Made by a program: the position numbers and the translations under genes. DNA of 13,301 bases from Gemmatimonadota bacterium (lineage in GTDB: Bacteria > Gemmatimonadota > Gemmatimonadetes > Gemmatimonadales > GWC2-71-9): contig QHUF01000151.1 of the NCBI GenBank assembly GCA_003221075.1, positions 1 through 13,301 on the forward strand. The letters are read 5' to 3'. The notes under the pieces are model-generated. The model was given only the letters and a program-made list of their open reading frames with translations, was not told where the DNA came from and did no database searches. Shown piece by piece: positions 6,826-13,301 of this stretch. Numbering within the stretch: the first letter of the stretch is position 1; each line of letters starts with the position of its first letter.

Positions 6826-7378
6826 TTCCACCTCCGCCGCGACGGGAATCAACAATCGGGGCCAGGTTGTCGGTATTTCCGGCGACTGCGATATCGCGGT
6901 CGGCCAGCTCTCCGCGCGCCACTCGGTGCTGTGGGAGAACGACATCGTCATCAACATCGGCGACCTGGGCGGCGACGCCTGGCACACGCCGATGGACATC
7001 GATGACGCGGGCGACGTCGTGGGATTTTCGAACCCGCGCGGCGTGGTCGGAATCGATTTCAACCCCCACGCGTTTCTGTGGACGAAAGCCACCGGCATCC
7101 AGGATCTTCGCACGCTTCCCGGCGACGCCAACAGCCAGGGCCTCGGCGTCAATTCCAGCCACCAGGTCGTCGGCGTCTCCAGCGGCGCGGCGAATCGCGC
7201 GTTCCTGTGGGAGAATGGCGTCATGCAGGATCTCAACGGGCTGGTGGGCGCGAGATTCCCCGATCTGCTCATCGTGGCGCAGCACATCAACGAGGACGGC
7301 GTGATCGTGGGGCGGGCGGTGCTCCACGGCACGAATATCCAGGTGCCGTTCGTGGCCACGCCGGTCAGCCGGCAATAG
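6773..7378 (+). CDS. HAF-repeat protein, C-terminal fragment of the same broken gene
   Basis: 201 residues from the ATG at 6773, but the family-like frame is open from 6746, so this ATG is probably an internal Met of the original protein. No Shine-Dalgarno or signal peptide is present. At least three HAF repeats are visible: SAATGINNRGQVVGIS followed by HSVLWEND; INIGDLGG followed by PHAFLWTKATG; and LRTLPGDANSQGLGVN followed by RAFLWENGVM. The natural C-terminal end follows (VPFVATPVS). If translated alone the product would stay in the cytoplasm, where this extracellular family is not expected to work. It is read as a remnant unless the junction is an assembly error. The stop is nine bases before the next gene. 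Confidence 0.75.
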   Translation: MWDTKQGTMHELRPLAGDSTSAATGINNRGQVVGISGDCDIAVGQLSARHSVLWENDIVINIGDLGGDAWHTPMDIDDAGDVVGFSNPRGVVGIDFNPHAFLWTKATGIQDLRTLPGDANSQGLGVNSSHQVVGVSSGAANRAFLWENGVMQDLNGLVGARFPDLLIVAQHINEDGVIVGRAVLHGTNIQVPFVATPVSRQ

Positions 7379-7387
7379 GTTTCGCAC

Positions 7388-8434
7388 ATGGTTTCTGCTG
7401 TCGGGGATCAACGCGAGGCGTATCAGCTCGCGGTCGACGCGCGGGATCCGCGCTTCGACGGCGTGTTCTACGTCGGCATCACGACGACGCACGTCTATTG
7501 CCGGCCGTGTTGTCCGTCGCGGCTGGCGTACGATCGGCACCGCCGCTTCTTCGATTCGGCGGCGGCCGCCGAACGGGCGGGGTTCCGGCCGTGCATGCGG
7601 TGCCGGCCGGAGCTCGCGCCCGGGTGCGCGACGGCACTCGCGGCGGTCTCCCGGCTCGCGCAGGTCGCGTCGCAGCGGATCGCGGCCGGGGCGCTGAACG
7701 GCCGCAGCGTCGCCGACCTGGCGAGAGAGCTTGGCGTAAGCGAGCGGCACCTACGGCGCGCGCTCGAACGCGAAGTGCGTGTGTCGCCGCTCGAGCTGGC
7801 GCAGACGCATCGGCTGCTGCTCGCCAAGCGGCTGATCGTCGACACCGATCTGCCCATGACGCGTGTTGCCTACGCGAGCGGGTTCCAGAGTCTCAGGCGA
7901 TTCAACACTGTGTTTCGCGCACAGTATCGCATGGCGCCGAGCGCGTTACGGCGCGGTCGCAAGATCGCAGGGCGCGAAGACGGGTCACTGCGGTTGACGC
8001 TCGCATATCGCCCGCCGCTCGCGTGGGACTCGCTGGCGAGTGTCTTACCTCGCGAGGCGAAGGTGGCGATCGATGGGCAGAGAGGGATCGTGGCCGTCGC
8101 GAATTCCGCAGCCGATCATCAGCTCGTGGTCACGATCTCAGAATCATTGCTGCCGGTGTTGATGCCCTTGATCGCCGGTTTGCGGCGCGTGTTCGATCTC
8201 GACGCCGAGCCCGCGGTCATCGACGCGCACCTCAGCGCGGGAGGGCTGGAGGATCTCGTGGCGCGGTGGCCGGGGGCGCGAGTGGCGGGCTCGTTCAAGG
8301 GCTTAGAGGGCGCGCAGCCGGACGACTTTCCGACGACCGATAAGGACCTGCTCGCGCGCGCGGAGCGGTGGCGGCCGTGGCGCGCCTATGCGGCGCGGCT
8401 ACTCGAGCTGGCGGGCCAACTCGATCACCGTTGA
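7388..8434 (+). CDS. Ada-like protein: metal-binding methyl-acceptor domain, AraC-type HTH, AlkA domain with core deleted
   Basis: 348 residues. Residues about 10-76 are an Ada metal-binding domain with C38, C42, C69 and C72, the same numbers as the E. coli Ada zinc ligands, of which C38 accepts methyl groups from phosphotriesters. Residues about 85-187 are an AraC-type double HTH. From about 200 an AlkA N-terminal domain begins (LTLAYRPPLAWDSL) and runs to about 300. Full-length Ada-AlkA fusions are near 480-500 residues; this one jumps at about residue 303 (base 8297) to the end of the glycosylase domain (DDFPTTDKDLL, then AERWRPWRAYAA). The helix-hairpin-helix is absent, while D318 is a likely catalytic-Asp equivalent. 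Base excision is probably lost, whereas alkylation sensing and regulation may persist. The 3' end overlaps the convergent amidase gene by 36 bases. Confidence 0.88.
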   Translation: MVSAVGDQREAYQLAVDARDPRFDGVFYVGITTTHVYCRPCCPSRLAYDRHRRFFDSAAAAERAGFRPCMRCRPELAPGCATALAAVSRLAQVASQRIAAGALNGRSVADLARELGVSERHLRRALEREVRVSPLELAQTHRLLLAKRLIVDTDLPMTRVAYASGFQSLRRFNTVFRAQYRMAPSALRRGRKIAGREDGSLRLTLAYRPPLAWDSLASVLPREAKVAIDGQRGIVAVANSAADHQLVVTISESLLPVLMPLIAGLRRVFDLDAEPAVIDAHLSAGGLEDLVARWPGARVAGSFKGLEGAQPDDFPTTDKDLLARAERWRPWRAYAARLLELAGQLDHR

Positions 8435-9466
8435 GTCTTCGCCCGGCCTTCCCACGATCTGCAGTCCCAGCGGCATCCCGTTCGAGTCTCGACCCATGGG
8501 GATACTGATCGCCGGCAAACCGTAGTAGTTGGCGAACATCGTGTTCTCCGCCGAAAGCGCCAGGGGATTGCCCGTCGCAGCCTTGACCGTGGGCGTCGTG
8601 TCGGTCGTCGTCGGTAGCACCAACAGGTCGACGTCCTTGAAGAGTTTCCCCGCGATCGTGCGCCGGTCAGACTCGATGTTACGAATGTCGAAGCCCGGAT
8701 TGTCGAACGGCGCCGTGGCGTCCTTCAGCTCATAGCCACCGAGCCGGCTGAGCGCGGTCTCGAAGACCGAGCGAACCGGTTTCGTGGCTTTGAAGTTGGT
8801 CACGACGCCGATGTGTGGTTTGTCTGTCTTGGGCACGTCGAGTTTGACCAAGCCCTGCAGCGCGAGCGCCGTTTCGCGAACGCTGCGCGTCGTGATGGCG
8901 GCGTGCGCCAGCGCGACGATCGCCGGATCGGCTTTTTCCCCTTCCAGAACTCCTTGCGTGCTGATGAGCCCGTAGGTCGGCTTGAATCCCACGACGCCGC
9001 AGCAGGCCGCGGGCAGTCGGCACGATCCCACCGCGTCGGTGTCGAGCGTGGCGAAGCACATGCCGGCAGCGACCGCGGCCGCCGAGCCACCGGAGGAGCC
9101 ACCGGCGATGTAGTCGGCGTTCAGGGGATTCTTCACGGGGCCGAAGTAGCTAACGAGCGACGTTGTGCCCATGCCAAGCTCGTGCATGTTGGTTTTGCCG
9201 ACGAGGATCGCGCCGGCGCGTTTCAGCTGCGCGACCGCGACGGCGTCTTTGGCGGGGACGCGATTGGCGAACGCTTTGAACGCGGCTGTCGTCCGGATGC
9301 CGGCGGTGTCGTAGAAATCTTTGATGCCGATCGGGATGCCGCTTAGGGGACCGGGCGCGGGGTCGCGCGCCGCGGCGCGAGCCTGATCCGCGAGCACGGT
9401 GATGAACGCGTTGAGCTTGGGGTTCAGCGCTTCAATCTTCTCGAGGCATTCGTTGAGAACTGACAT
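8399..9466 (-). CDS. Amidase-signature family enzyme
   Basis: 355 residues. The Ser-cisSer-Lys triad is visible: K49 in GIPIGIKDFYD, S124 in GGSSGGSAAAVAAG and S148 in DAVGSCRLPAACCG. The later half (NPGFDIRNIESDR, LLVLPTTTDTTPT, MFANYYGLPAISIP, GLQIVGRPG) fits the family. These enzymes hydrolyse amide bonds of small molecules, or act as GatA in tRNA amidation; no gatB or gatC is nearby, so a free-standing hydrolase is more likely. It is shorter than the usual 450-500 residues, starting at what is normally the second helix (CLEKIEALNPKLNAFI) and ending soon after the last conserved block. The ATG at 9466 has no Shine-Dalgarno and directly abuts an inverted repeat. The DUF2127 gene lies ten bases upstream, probably in one operon. 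No signal peptide. Confidence 0.9.
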   Translation of the reverse strand: MSVLNECLEKIEALNPKLNAFITVLADQARAAARDPAPGPLSGIPIGIKDFYDTAGIRTTAAFKAFANRVPAKDAVAVAQLKRAGAILVGKTNMHELGMGTTSLVSYFGPVKNPLNADYIAGGSSGGSAAAVAAGMCFATLDTDAVGSCRLPAACCGVVGFKPTYGLISTQGVLEGEKADPAIVALAHAAITTRSVRETALALQGLVKLDVPKTDKPHIGVVTNFKATKPVRSVFETALSRLGGYELKDATAPFDNPGFDIRNIESDRRTIAGKLFKDVDLLVLPTTTDTTPTVKAATGNPLALSAENTMFANYYGLPAISIPMGRDSNGMPLGLQIVGRPGEDSTVIELARQLE

Positions 9467-9483
9467 GGTATAGGAGCTATACC
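9467..9483. promoter_or_regulatory. Perfect inverted repeat at the DUF2127/amidase junction
   Basis: GGTATAG (9467-9473) and CTATACC (9477-9483) are perfect reverse complements around a three-base centre. The element spans the stop codon of the DUF2127 gene and ends at the first base of the amidase ATG, both on the minus strand. It occupies the place where a ribosome binding site would be expected, and none is visible. It may be an operator or an RNA hairpin affecting amidase translation. Confidence 0.5.
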
Positions 9484-9950
9484 GAGCGTTCGTTCGTTAG
9501 CCGGTGCCACTCCGCCCAAGTCAGCAGAATGACGATCACGTCGAGAACGGTCAACGCGATCAGCCACCCCGATGGTTGGATGACGTAGCGGTACATCTGA
9601 TAGACGCTGAACCCCGCGAACACGCCAATCGCAACCGGATACGCCCAGAGCTTTCTCCGCAACAGCGCGTACACCAGCAACACCTTGATCACGCCATGTA
9701 ACAGCAGAAAGAGCGCCGCGAACAGCTGGGCGCTGACGGAGAGATGTTCGGCCGTCGCACGCAGGTGCGTCGCGATGAAGTCGTTCGGGTCCTTGCTGAG
9801 CTCGTTGTGCGTCAGGCCAACGACGAACCGCTGGATCGTGCTGGGCGGGAAGACCAACAAGAGAAGGCCGCCGATCAGCTCGAGGAGGCCGTTCAGCCCC
9901 TTGAGGATGACACCGATTTCGAAGGCGATGTGGAGCCTGAAGCGCGCCAT
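9477..9950 (-). CDS. DUF2127 family membrane protein
   Basis: 157 residues with four hydrophobic segments, at about 8-36, 70-95, 102-122 and 128-147. The opening LHIAFEIGVILKGLNGLLELIGGLLLL is characteristic of DUF2127. Acidic and His-containing loop sequence lies between the first two helices. The ATG at 9950 is preceded on the minus strand by AGGAG (9958-9954), close but usable. It is the first gene of a probable two-gene minus-strand operon with the amidase. Function is unknown; the inner membrane is the expected location. Confidence 0.8.
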   Translation of the reverse strand: MARFRLHIAFEIGVILKGLNGLLELIGGLLLLVFPPSTIQRFVVGLTHNELSKDPNDFIATHLRATAEHLSVSAQLFAALFLLLHGVIKVLLVYALLRRKLWAYPVAIGVFAGFSVYQMYRYVIQPSGWLIALTVLDVIVILLTWAEWHRLTNERSV

Positions 9951-10126
9951 GGGCTCCTATCTCCGCTTCCCGCGCAGCCTTGCACAACCCCACAGCTCGT
10001 GCTCATTGAGGCCCCGCCGCACCCCTCCAAAAGACCGTCCGCTAGCGTAACTCGCTGGAGAACAAGGCATTATGTGATCTGGCCCCCAAATTGCCTGCGT
10101 CGTAGGGTATCTCGGACGAGCGACCT

Positions 10127-11590
10127 ATGACCGTCTGGCAGGACTCTTGGACGTTCCGGATCGTTGATCAGGACACGGGGGCGGCAGTCCCCGGGGTCCC
10201 GGTCAGCGTGCTCGAGAGTGGCGGTCGCTCCGGCGGTTACTGGGTGAGCGATAGCGATGGGCTCGTCCGGATCCCCAAGCACGATCAGCCGCGGCTGCGG
10301 CTCCGCGTCGGGCTGCGCAACGAAGAAGCGATCGAGCTTGACGCACGCTCGTTGCCCGACGATCCCATTCCGCTCACCGCCCCTCGCGACATCGCGGTTG
10401 CCGGGACTGCGGCATCTGCCGCGCCGGCCGAGAGCCTGCTCCACGCCGTTACGGCGGCGCAGTCGCAGTCTGGGCACGTGATGCGGTTCGCACGCATCGG
10501 TGTGCTCCCGAAAGACCGCGACATCACCGCCGCAAAGAGTCCGGACTCCATGTCGGTGCGCTACGGCCTTTTGATCGAGATCGAGCTCGTCTGGCAGTCA
10601 CTTGGCGCCGAGGCAGGCGGTACGCTGTACAGCATCTCGCTCGGTCCTGGCGAGGAAGTGAAGGTCGCGGTGTCGGACGGCCGCTGGCGCAAGTCGCCGG
10701 ACGCGCGCGAGCGCCCGCTTCAGATCGTTGCGAAGATGGTGGGCGCGCGCCAAATCGGCGACGGGATGGATGCGATGCCGCTCGACGTCTGCGTCGCTGC
10801 CGACCTGCCGAGCGCCGCCGCCGACACCGTCAAGCTCCTCGCCGAGCGCACCGCGCGAACCTGCGAGGCGCTGCGCCGCCGCGCGCTGGGAGTCACCGAG
10901 CTCGACGGCGATAAGCCCGCGGGCACTCCCGTCCGCACCTTGCGCAATATGCGATCCGAGGGCGTCCTCACCTATCATTTCGTCGAGCCGATCGAACGCC
11001 ACCGCGTGATCGTGCGGACGCCGCGCTTCCGGCCGGCGCTTCTCGTGCCCTTCCGGCTGCCGAACATCGCGACGCGCGAGGTGGTGCGTCGCTTCGGGCA
11101 CACCCTGCGTCGCAACCTGCTGGACCGCAGACTCGGCCCCGACGTCGACCAGGTGCTCGGCCCGGACCCGGTGCCGGCCGCCGCGGAGCAGCGGGTCTAT
11201 GCGCACATCGCCGCCCACCTTCCTTATTACTCGGCCACGATCATCGCCGCCGGTGATCCGGCGGAACGGTTCTTTGCGCTCGCCAAGCTGCGCGATCCGC
11301 GCGGTCGCCCCTTGACCGATGTAATCGAGAACATCGTGGTGGACCGCGTGGGCAACTACGTCGCCTTTCCGCTCCGCTCCGTCGCCGACACGACGCCGGA
11401 ATGGCGCAGCGCGCTCACGGCGAGCCCGGCCCAACCGCCTCGCGGGTCGCAAGAGTTCACCGTCACCGTGCCGGTCCCCGGTGTGTGGCTGCGCTCGGAG
11501 CTGTTGCCGGCCCGTCTCGCGACGGAGAGTGACGCCGGTGCTGAAGAGGTGAAGACCGAGGGACGTACGGAGCGGCGGAAGCGAGGCTAG
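10127..11590 (+). CDS. Unrecognised 487-residue protein with N-terminal transthyretin/carboxypeptidase-regulatory-like domain
   Basis: I do not recognise the whole protein. Residues about 6-72 look like a small beta-sandwich of the carboxypeptidase-regulatory or prealbumin-like type (FRIVDQDTGAAVPGVPVSVLE, then SDSDGLVRIPK). An Ala-rich linker follows (about 90-105). Residues about 145-185 include GGTLYSISLGPGEEVKVAVSDGRWR split by normal linkers, which resembles strand-rich domains. A helical stretch with many Arg (about 225-255) precedes RNMRSEGVLTYHFVEPIERHRV, and the C-terminus (about 470-487) is charged and Arg/Lys-rich. There is no signal peptide or membrane helix. The ATG at 10127 has an imperfect GGACGAG six bases upstream. 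It stands alone: a 176-base gap holding no recognisable gene (9951-10126) separates it from the divergent DUF2127 gene, and a palindrome follows it. Confidence 0.75.
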   Translation: MTVWQDSWTFRIVDQDTGAAVPGVPVSVLESGGRSGGYWVSDSDGLVRIPKHDQPRLRLRVGLRNEEAIELDARSLPDDPIPLTAPRDIAVAGTAASAAPAESLLHAVTAAQSQSGHVMRFARIGVLPKDRDITAAKSPDSMSVRYGLLIEIELVWQSLGAEAGGTLYSISLGPGEEVKVAVSDGRWRKSPDARERPLQIVAKMVGARQIGDGMDAMPLDVCVAADLPSAAADTVKLLAERTARTCEALRRRALGVTELDGDKPAGTPVRTLRNMRSEGVLTYHFVEPIERHRVIVRTPRFRPALLVPFRLPNIATREVVRRFGHTLRRNLLDRRLGPDVDQVLGPDPVPAAAEQRVYAHIAAHLPYYSATIIAAGDPAERFFALAKLRDPRGRPLTDVIENIVVDRVGNYVAFPLRSVADTTPEWRSALTASPAQPPRGSQEFTVTVPVPGVWLRSELLPARLATESDAGAEEVKTEGRTERRKRG

Positions 11591-11628
11591 CTTTCCTCTC
11601 CCTTTCTTCTATCGGCGCGACGAGCGGT

Positions 11629-11657
11629 TGTCATCCCGAGCGCAGCGCGGGATGACA
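11629..11657. terminator. Palindromic terminator-like element between convergent genes
   Basis: TGTCATCCCG (11629-11638) and CGGGATGACA (11648-11657) are perfect reverse complements around a nine-base loop, giving a 10-bp stem. It sits between the stop of the 487-residue gene and the stop of the dioxygenase gene, so it could end transcription from both sides. There is no long T-tract, though a pyrimidine-rich stretch lies at 11591-11610. The wording TGTCATCCCGAGCGCAGCG resembles a palindrome I recall as common in intergenic regions of diverse soil bacteria, so it may be one copy of a dispersed family. Confidence 0.6.
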
Positions 11658-11664
11658 TGCTCCA

Positions 11665-12636
11665 TCATTCGGCCAGCGCGACCACCACTTCGCGGGGACC
11701 CTCGAACGCTTCTCTCCCGTGCGCAGCCCGAATGTTGTCCACGACAAGCAAGTCGCCGGCCTGCCACGGCTCGCGGACCGTGTGTGCCTCATAGACCTCG
11801 TTGATCACCTGGACGACATCGGCCCCGATCGGACCACCGTTGCCGAAGGCCGTATTGAACGGCAGCCGGTCGGCGCCGTAGACGTCCACGAGGTATTCGC
11901 GGAGTTCTGGGACCATCGTCCACTCGCTGAGGAACGCGATCTGGTTGAACCAGCACCGCCGGCGGGTGAGCGGGTGAGGCACGATCGCGCGGCGGCGCTG
12001 CCACGTGCGCAGCGCGCCGCCGCCGCCGCCGCCGCCGCCGTCCTGCCACTCGAACCGAATGTCGTGCGCGCGACAGTAGCTCTCGATGGCGTTGCGGTCG
12101 TCCGTGCCAAATGCATCCGCGAACGATGCCCCGATGTCGTCGTTGTAGTTGCGAATCAGGAGCCAGCCCTGCCGCTCGAAGCGCTCGACCAGGTCTCGAG
12201 GGAGCGCGTCGAGGACGGCGGCCGCGTCCGCCACGGGGGTCGCTCCGCCCGCGGCGGGCGCCAGGATGCACGCGAACAGCATGAGGCGTGGGACCGCGAG
12301 CGCGTAACTGAGCTCGTGATGCATGCACATCTGCTGGTTGGGCGGCCACTTCGATGCGGTGTAGACGCGGGGAGCGTAGCGTCCTCGCGACGCGAACGCC
12401 TCGGTCTCAGTCAGGAGGTCGCCTAGTTGCCGGAACACAGCCTCCGCCGCCGCGGCGTCGCGCAGTCCGAGACCGCGAACCAGGAGCGATCCCTGTTCGG
12501 CGACGAAGGCGCGGATTCCCTCGCGGTGCTCGGCCGCCCAGCGTGCGGCGTCGACGCCCGACTCGACCCCCAGCAGCGGCGGTTTGCCGGGCTCGAGATC
12601 TGCGTGCAGTGTGGAGACCGCGGCTGTCACGGTCAT
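11665..12636 (-). CDS. TauD/TfdA-family Fe(II)/2-oxoglutarate dioxygenase, SyrP-like, NRPS-associated
   Basis: 323 residues from the ATG at 12636, which has GGGAGG four bases ahead and overlaps the NRPS stop as ATGA. A longer open frame to 13233 exists, but its extra part lies antiphase inside the NRPS gene. Iron ligands are H106 and E108 in MHHELSYA and H306 in NIRAAHGREAF; R315 in GPREVVVA should bind 2-oxoglutarate. Other SyrP-like marks are YCRAHDIRFEWQ and RCWFNQIAFLS. Such enzymes use O2 and 2-oxoglutarate to hydroxylate an amino acid, typically beta-carbon of Asp tethered to a carrier protein, in siderophore and lipopeptide pathways. Eight consecutive Gly (200-207) from a GCC repeat interrupt a normally short loop. 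It is the last gene of the cluster. The substrate is inferred only. Confidence 0.9.
   Translation of the reverse strand: MTVTAAVSTLHADLEPGKPPLLGVESGVDAARWAAEHREGIRAFVAEQGSLLVRGLGLRDAAAAEAVFRQLGDLLTETEAFASRGRYAPRVYTASKWPPNQQMCMHHELSYALAVPRLMLFACILAPAAGGATPVADAAAVLDALPRDLVERFERQGWLLIRNYNDDIGASFADAFGTDDRNAIESYCRAHDIRFEWQDGGGGGGGGALRTWQRRRAIVPHPLTRRRCWFNQIAFLSEWTMVPELREYLVDVYGADRLPFNTAFGNGGPIGADVVQVINEVYEAHTVREPWQAGDLLVVDNIRAAHGREAFEGPREVVVALAE
12016..12039. repeat. Trinucleotide microsatellite (GCC)8 inside the dioxygenase gene
   Basis: Eight perfect GCC units on the plus strand read as eight GGC glycine codons (residues 200-207) in the dioxygenase. All eight use one codon, consistent with replication slippage. 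Changes in copy number would keep the frame and only alter loop length. An uninterrupted run in a GC-rich region can also be miscounted in assembly. Confidence 0.9.
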
Positions 12637-13301
12637 AGAACCTCCCGAACGGCTGGCGCAAGGCGACCATCGATCAGCATTGCCTGATCGGCAAGGCTTG
12701 GATGGGCCACGAGCTGTTTGAAGGACAGCGCGCGGTCCAGGGCGATCAGGAGCTGCAAAGCGGACAATGACGTGCCGCCGAGGTCGAAGAAGCGATCCCG
12801 TCTCCCGATCTGTTCCTCGGGGATGCCGAGCACATTCGCCCACGCGGCGGCGAGCCACTGCTCCGTCGGCGTCCTCGGCGGCTCGCGCTCCGGCTCGGCC
12901 ACGATGAGTTCGGCGGCGAGCGCGGCGAGTGCGTTGCGGTCGGTCTTGCCATTGTCCGTCAGTGGTAGGCTCTCGCGCCAATGGAATGCCGCGGGAACCA
13001 TGTAGGTCGGAAGCTTCTCGCCGAGGCGCGTTCGAAGCGCATTCGCATCCAGCGGTTCCGCTCCGGAGTAGAAGGCGATGAGCTGTTTGTTGCTCACGAC
13101 CACGGCGCCGTCGCGCACGCCAGGCAGGCGCACGAGGGCGCTCTCGATCTCGCCGATCTCGATCCGAAAGCCGCTGATCTTGACCTGGGAATCGCGGCGG
13201 CCGAGGAACTCGAGCTTCCCATCGGGCAACCAACGGCCGTAGTCACCGCTCCGATACATGCGCGCACCGGGGCGGTGCGGATCGGGCAGAAAGGCGCTGC
13301 G
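12633..13301 (-). CDS. Nonribosomal peptide synthetase, C-terminal end: adenylation domain and peptidyl carrier protein (5' end outside window)
   Basis: The frame is open from the right edge (222 residues seen). The adenylation C-terminal motifs appear in order: A7 as YRSGD, A8 as GRRDSQVKISGFRIEIGEIE, A9 as LPTYMVP and A10 as NGKTDR, whose Lys is the adenylation/thiolation switch residue. A carrier domain follows, with phosphopantetheine Ser in FFDLGGTSLSALQLL (residue 164 counted from the Met at 13259). The protein then ends about 44 residues later with no condensation, thioesterase or reductase domain. It either passes its aminoacyl group to another protein in trans or is a stand-alone loading unit. 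The specificity-determining A3-A6 pocket is outside the window, so the amino acid cannot be read. The stop overlaps the dioxygenase start, suggesting coupled production of carrier and hydroxylase. Confidence 0.93.
   Translation of the reverse strand, partial: RSAFLPDPHRPGARMYRSGDYGRWLPDGKLEFLGRRDSQVKISGFRIEIGEIESALVRLPGVRDGAVVVSNKQLIAFYSGAEPLDANALRTRLGEKLPTYMVPAAFHWRESLPLTDNGKTDRNALAALAAELIVAEPEREPPRTPTEQWLAAAWANVLGIPEEQIGRRDRFFDLGGTSLSALQLLIALDRALSFKQLVAHPSLADQAMLIDGRLAPAVREVL

Noticed and set aside
6632..7750. 372-residue minus-strand frame
   Set aside because: It is antisense to the HAF and Ada-like genes, with no recognisable domain and the composition of a GC-rich shadow.
7078..8343. 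421-residue plus-strand frame across the HAF and Ada-like genes
   Set aside because: It is Arg/Gly/Ala-rich shadow sequence, and the real frames carry clear family motifs.
10598..11452. 284-residue minus-strand frame opposite the unknown protein
   Set aside because: It is Arg/Ala/His-rich with no motif; the plus-strand frame is longer and has a domain-like N-terminus and better start context.
12637..13233. Upstream extension of the dioxygenase frame to a 522-residue protein
   Set aside because: The extra 199 residues are Arg/Pro/Ala-rich, lie antiphase to the clear NRPS frame, and the ATG at 12636 has a good GGGAGG and matches family starts.

Overview
The window is a high-GC bacterial chromosome fragment that is densely coded on both strands. 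The HAF-repeat protein, DUF4384 protein, DACNV-type protein, Ada-like regulator and secreted GH29 enzyme together suggest a soil-type Gemmatimonadota or a similar phylum. That placement is inferred from family content and base composition only. I saw no rRNA, tRNA, CRISPR array, transposase or phage gene.

Layout. Positions 1-2788: the tail of an unidentified gene is coupled by an ATGA overlap to a TPR plus HD-GYP cyclic-dinucleotide phosphodiesterase. This runs tail to tail into a DACNV protein whose C-terminal third resembles a diadenylate cyclase domain. Positions 2833-5681: a four-helix membrane protein, a 172-base intergenic block made of short inverted and direct repeats, a secreted DUF4384 protein with an apparent frameshift, and a secreted GH29 alpha-L-fucosidase. 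Positions 5800-8434: a small lipoprotein, a HAF-repeat lipoprotein broken by an out-of-frame internal deletion and preceded by a long hairpin over its ribosome binding site, and an Ada/AraC/AlkA-type protein that has lost the core of its glycosylase domain. Positions 8399-9950, minus strand: a DUF2127 membrane protein and an amidase-signature enzyme in one likely operon, with a perfect inverted repeat at the junction. Positions 10127-11590: a 487-residue protein I cannot assign. Positions 11665-13301, minus strand: the downstream end of a nonribosomal peptide synthetase cluster, namely the end of an adenylation domain, a carrier domain, and a translationally coupled SyrP-like TauD-family dioxygenase, closed by a palindromic terminator-like element.

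How the genes work together. The clear functional units are the NRPS/dioxygenase pair (peptide assembly plus probable hydroxylation) and the amidase/DUF2127 pair. The HD-GYP and DACNV genes both belong to cyclic-nucleotide families but converge, so they are not one operon. The two adjacent genes with missing interiors (HAF and AlkA-like), plus the frameshifted DUF4384 gene, suggest local gene decay or assembly error. The most unusual non-coding signals are the repeat block at 3334-3505 and the hairpin at 6244-6290.
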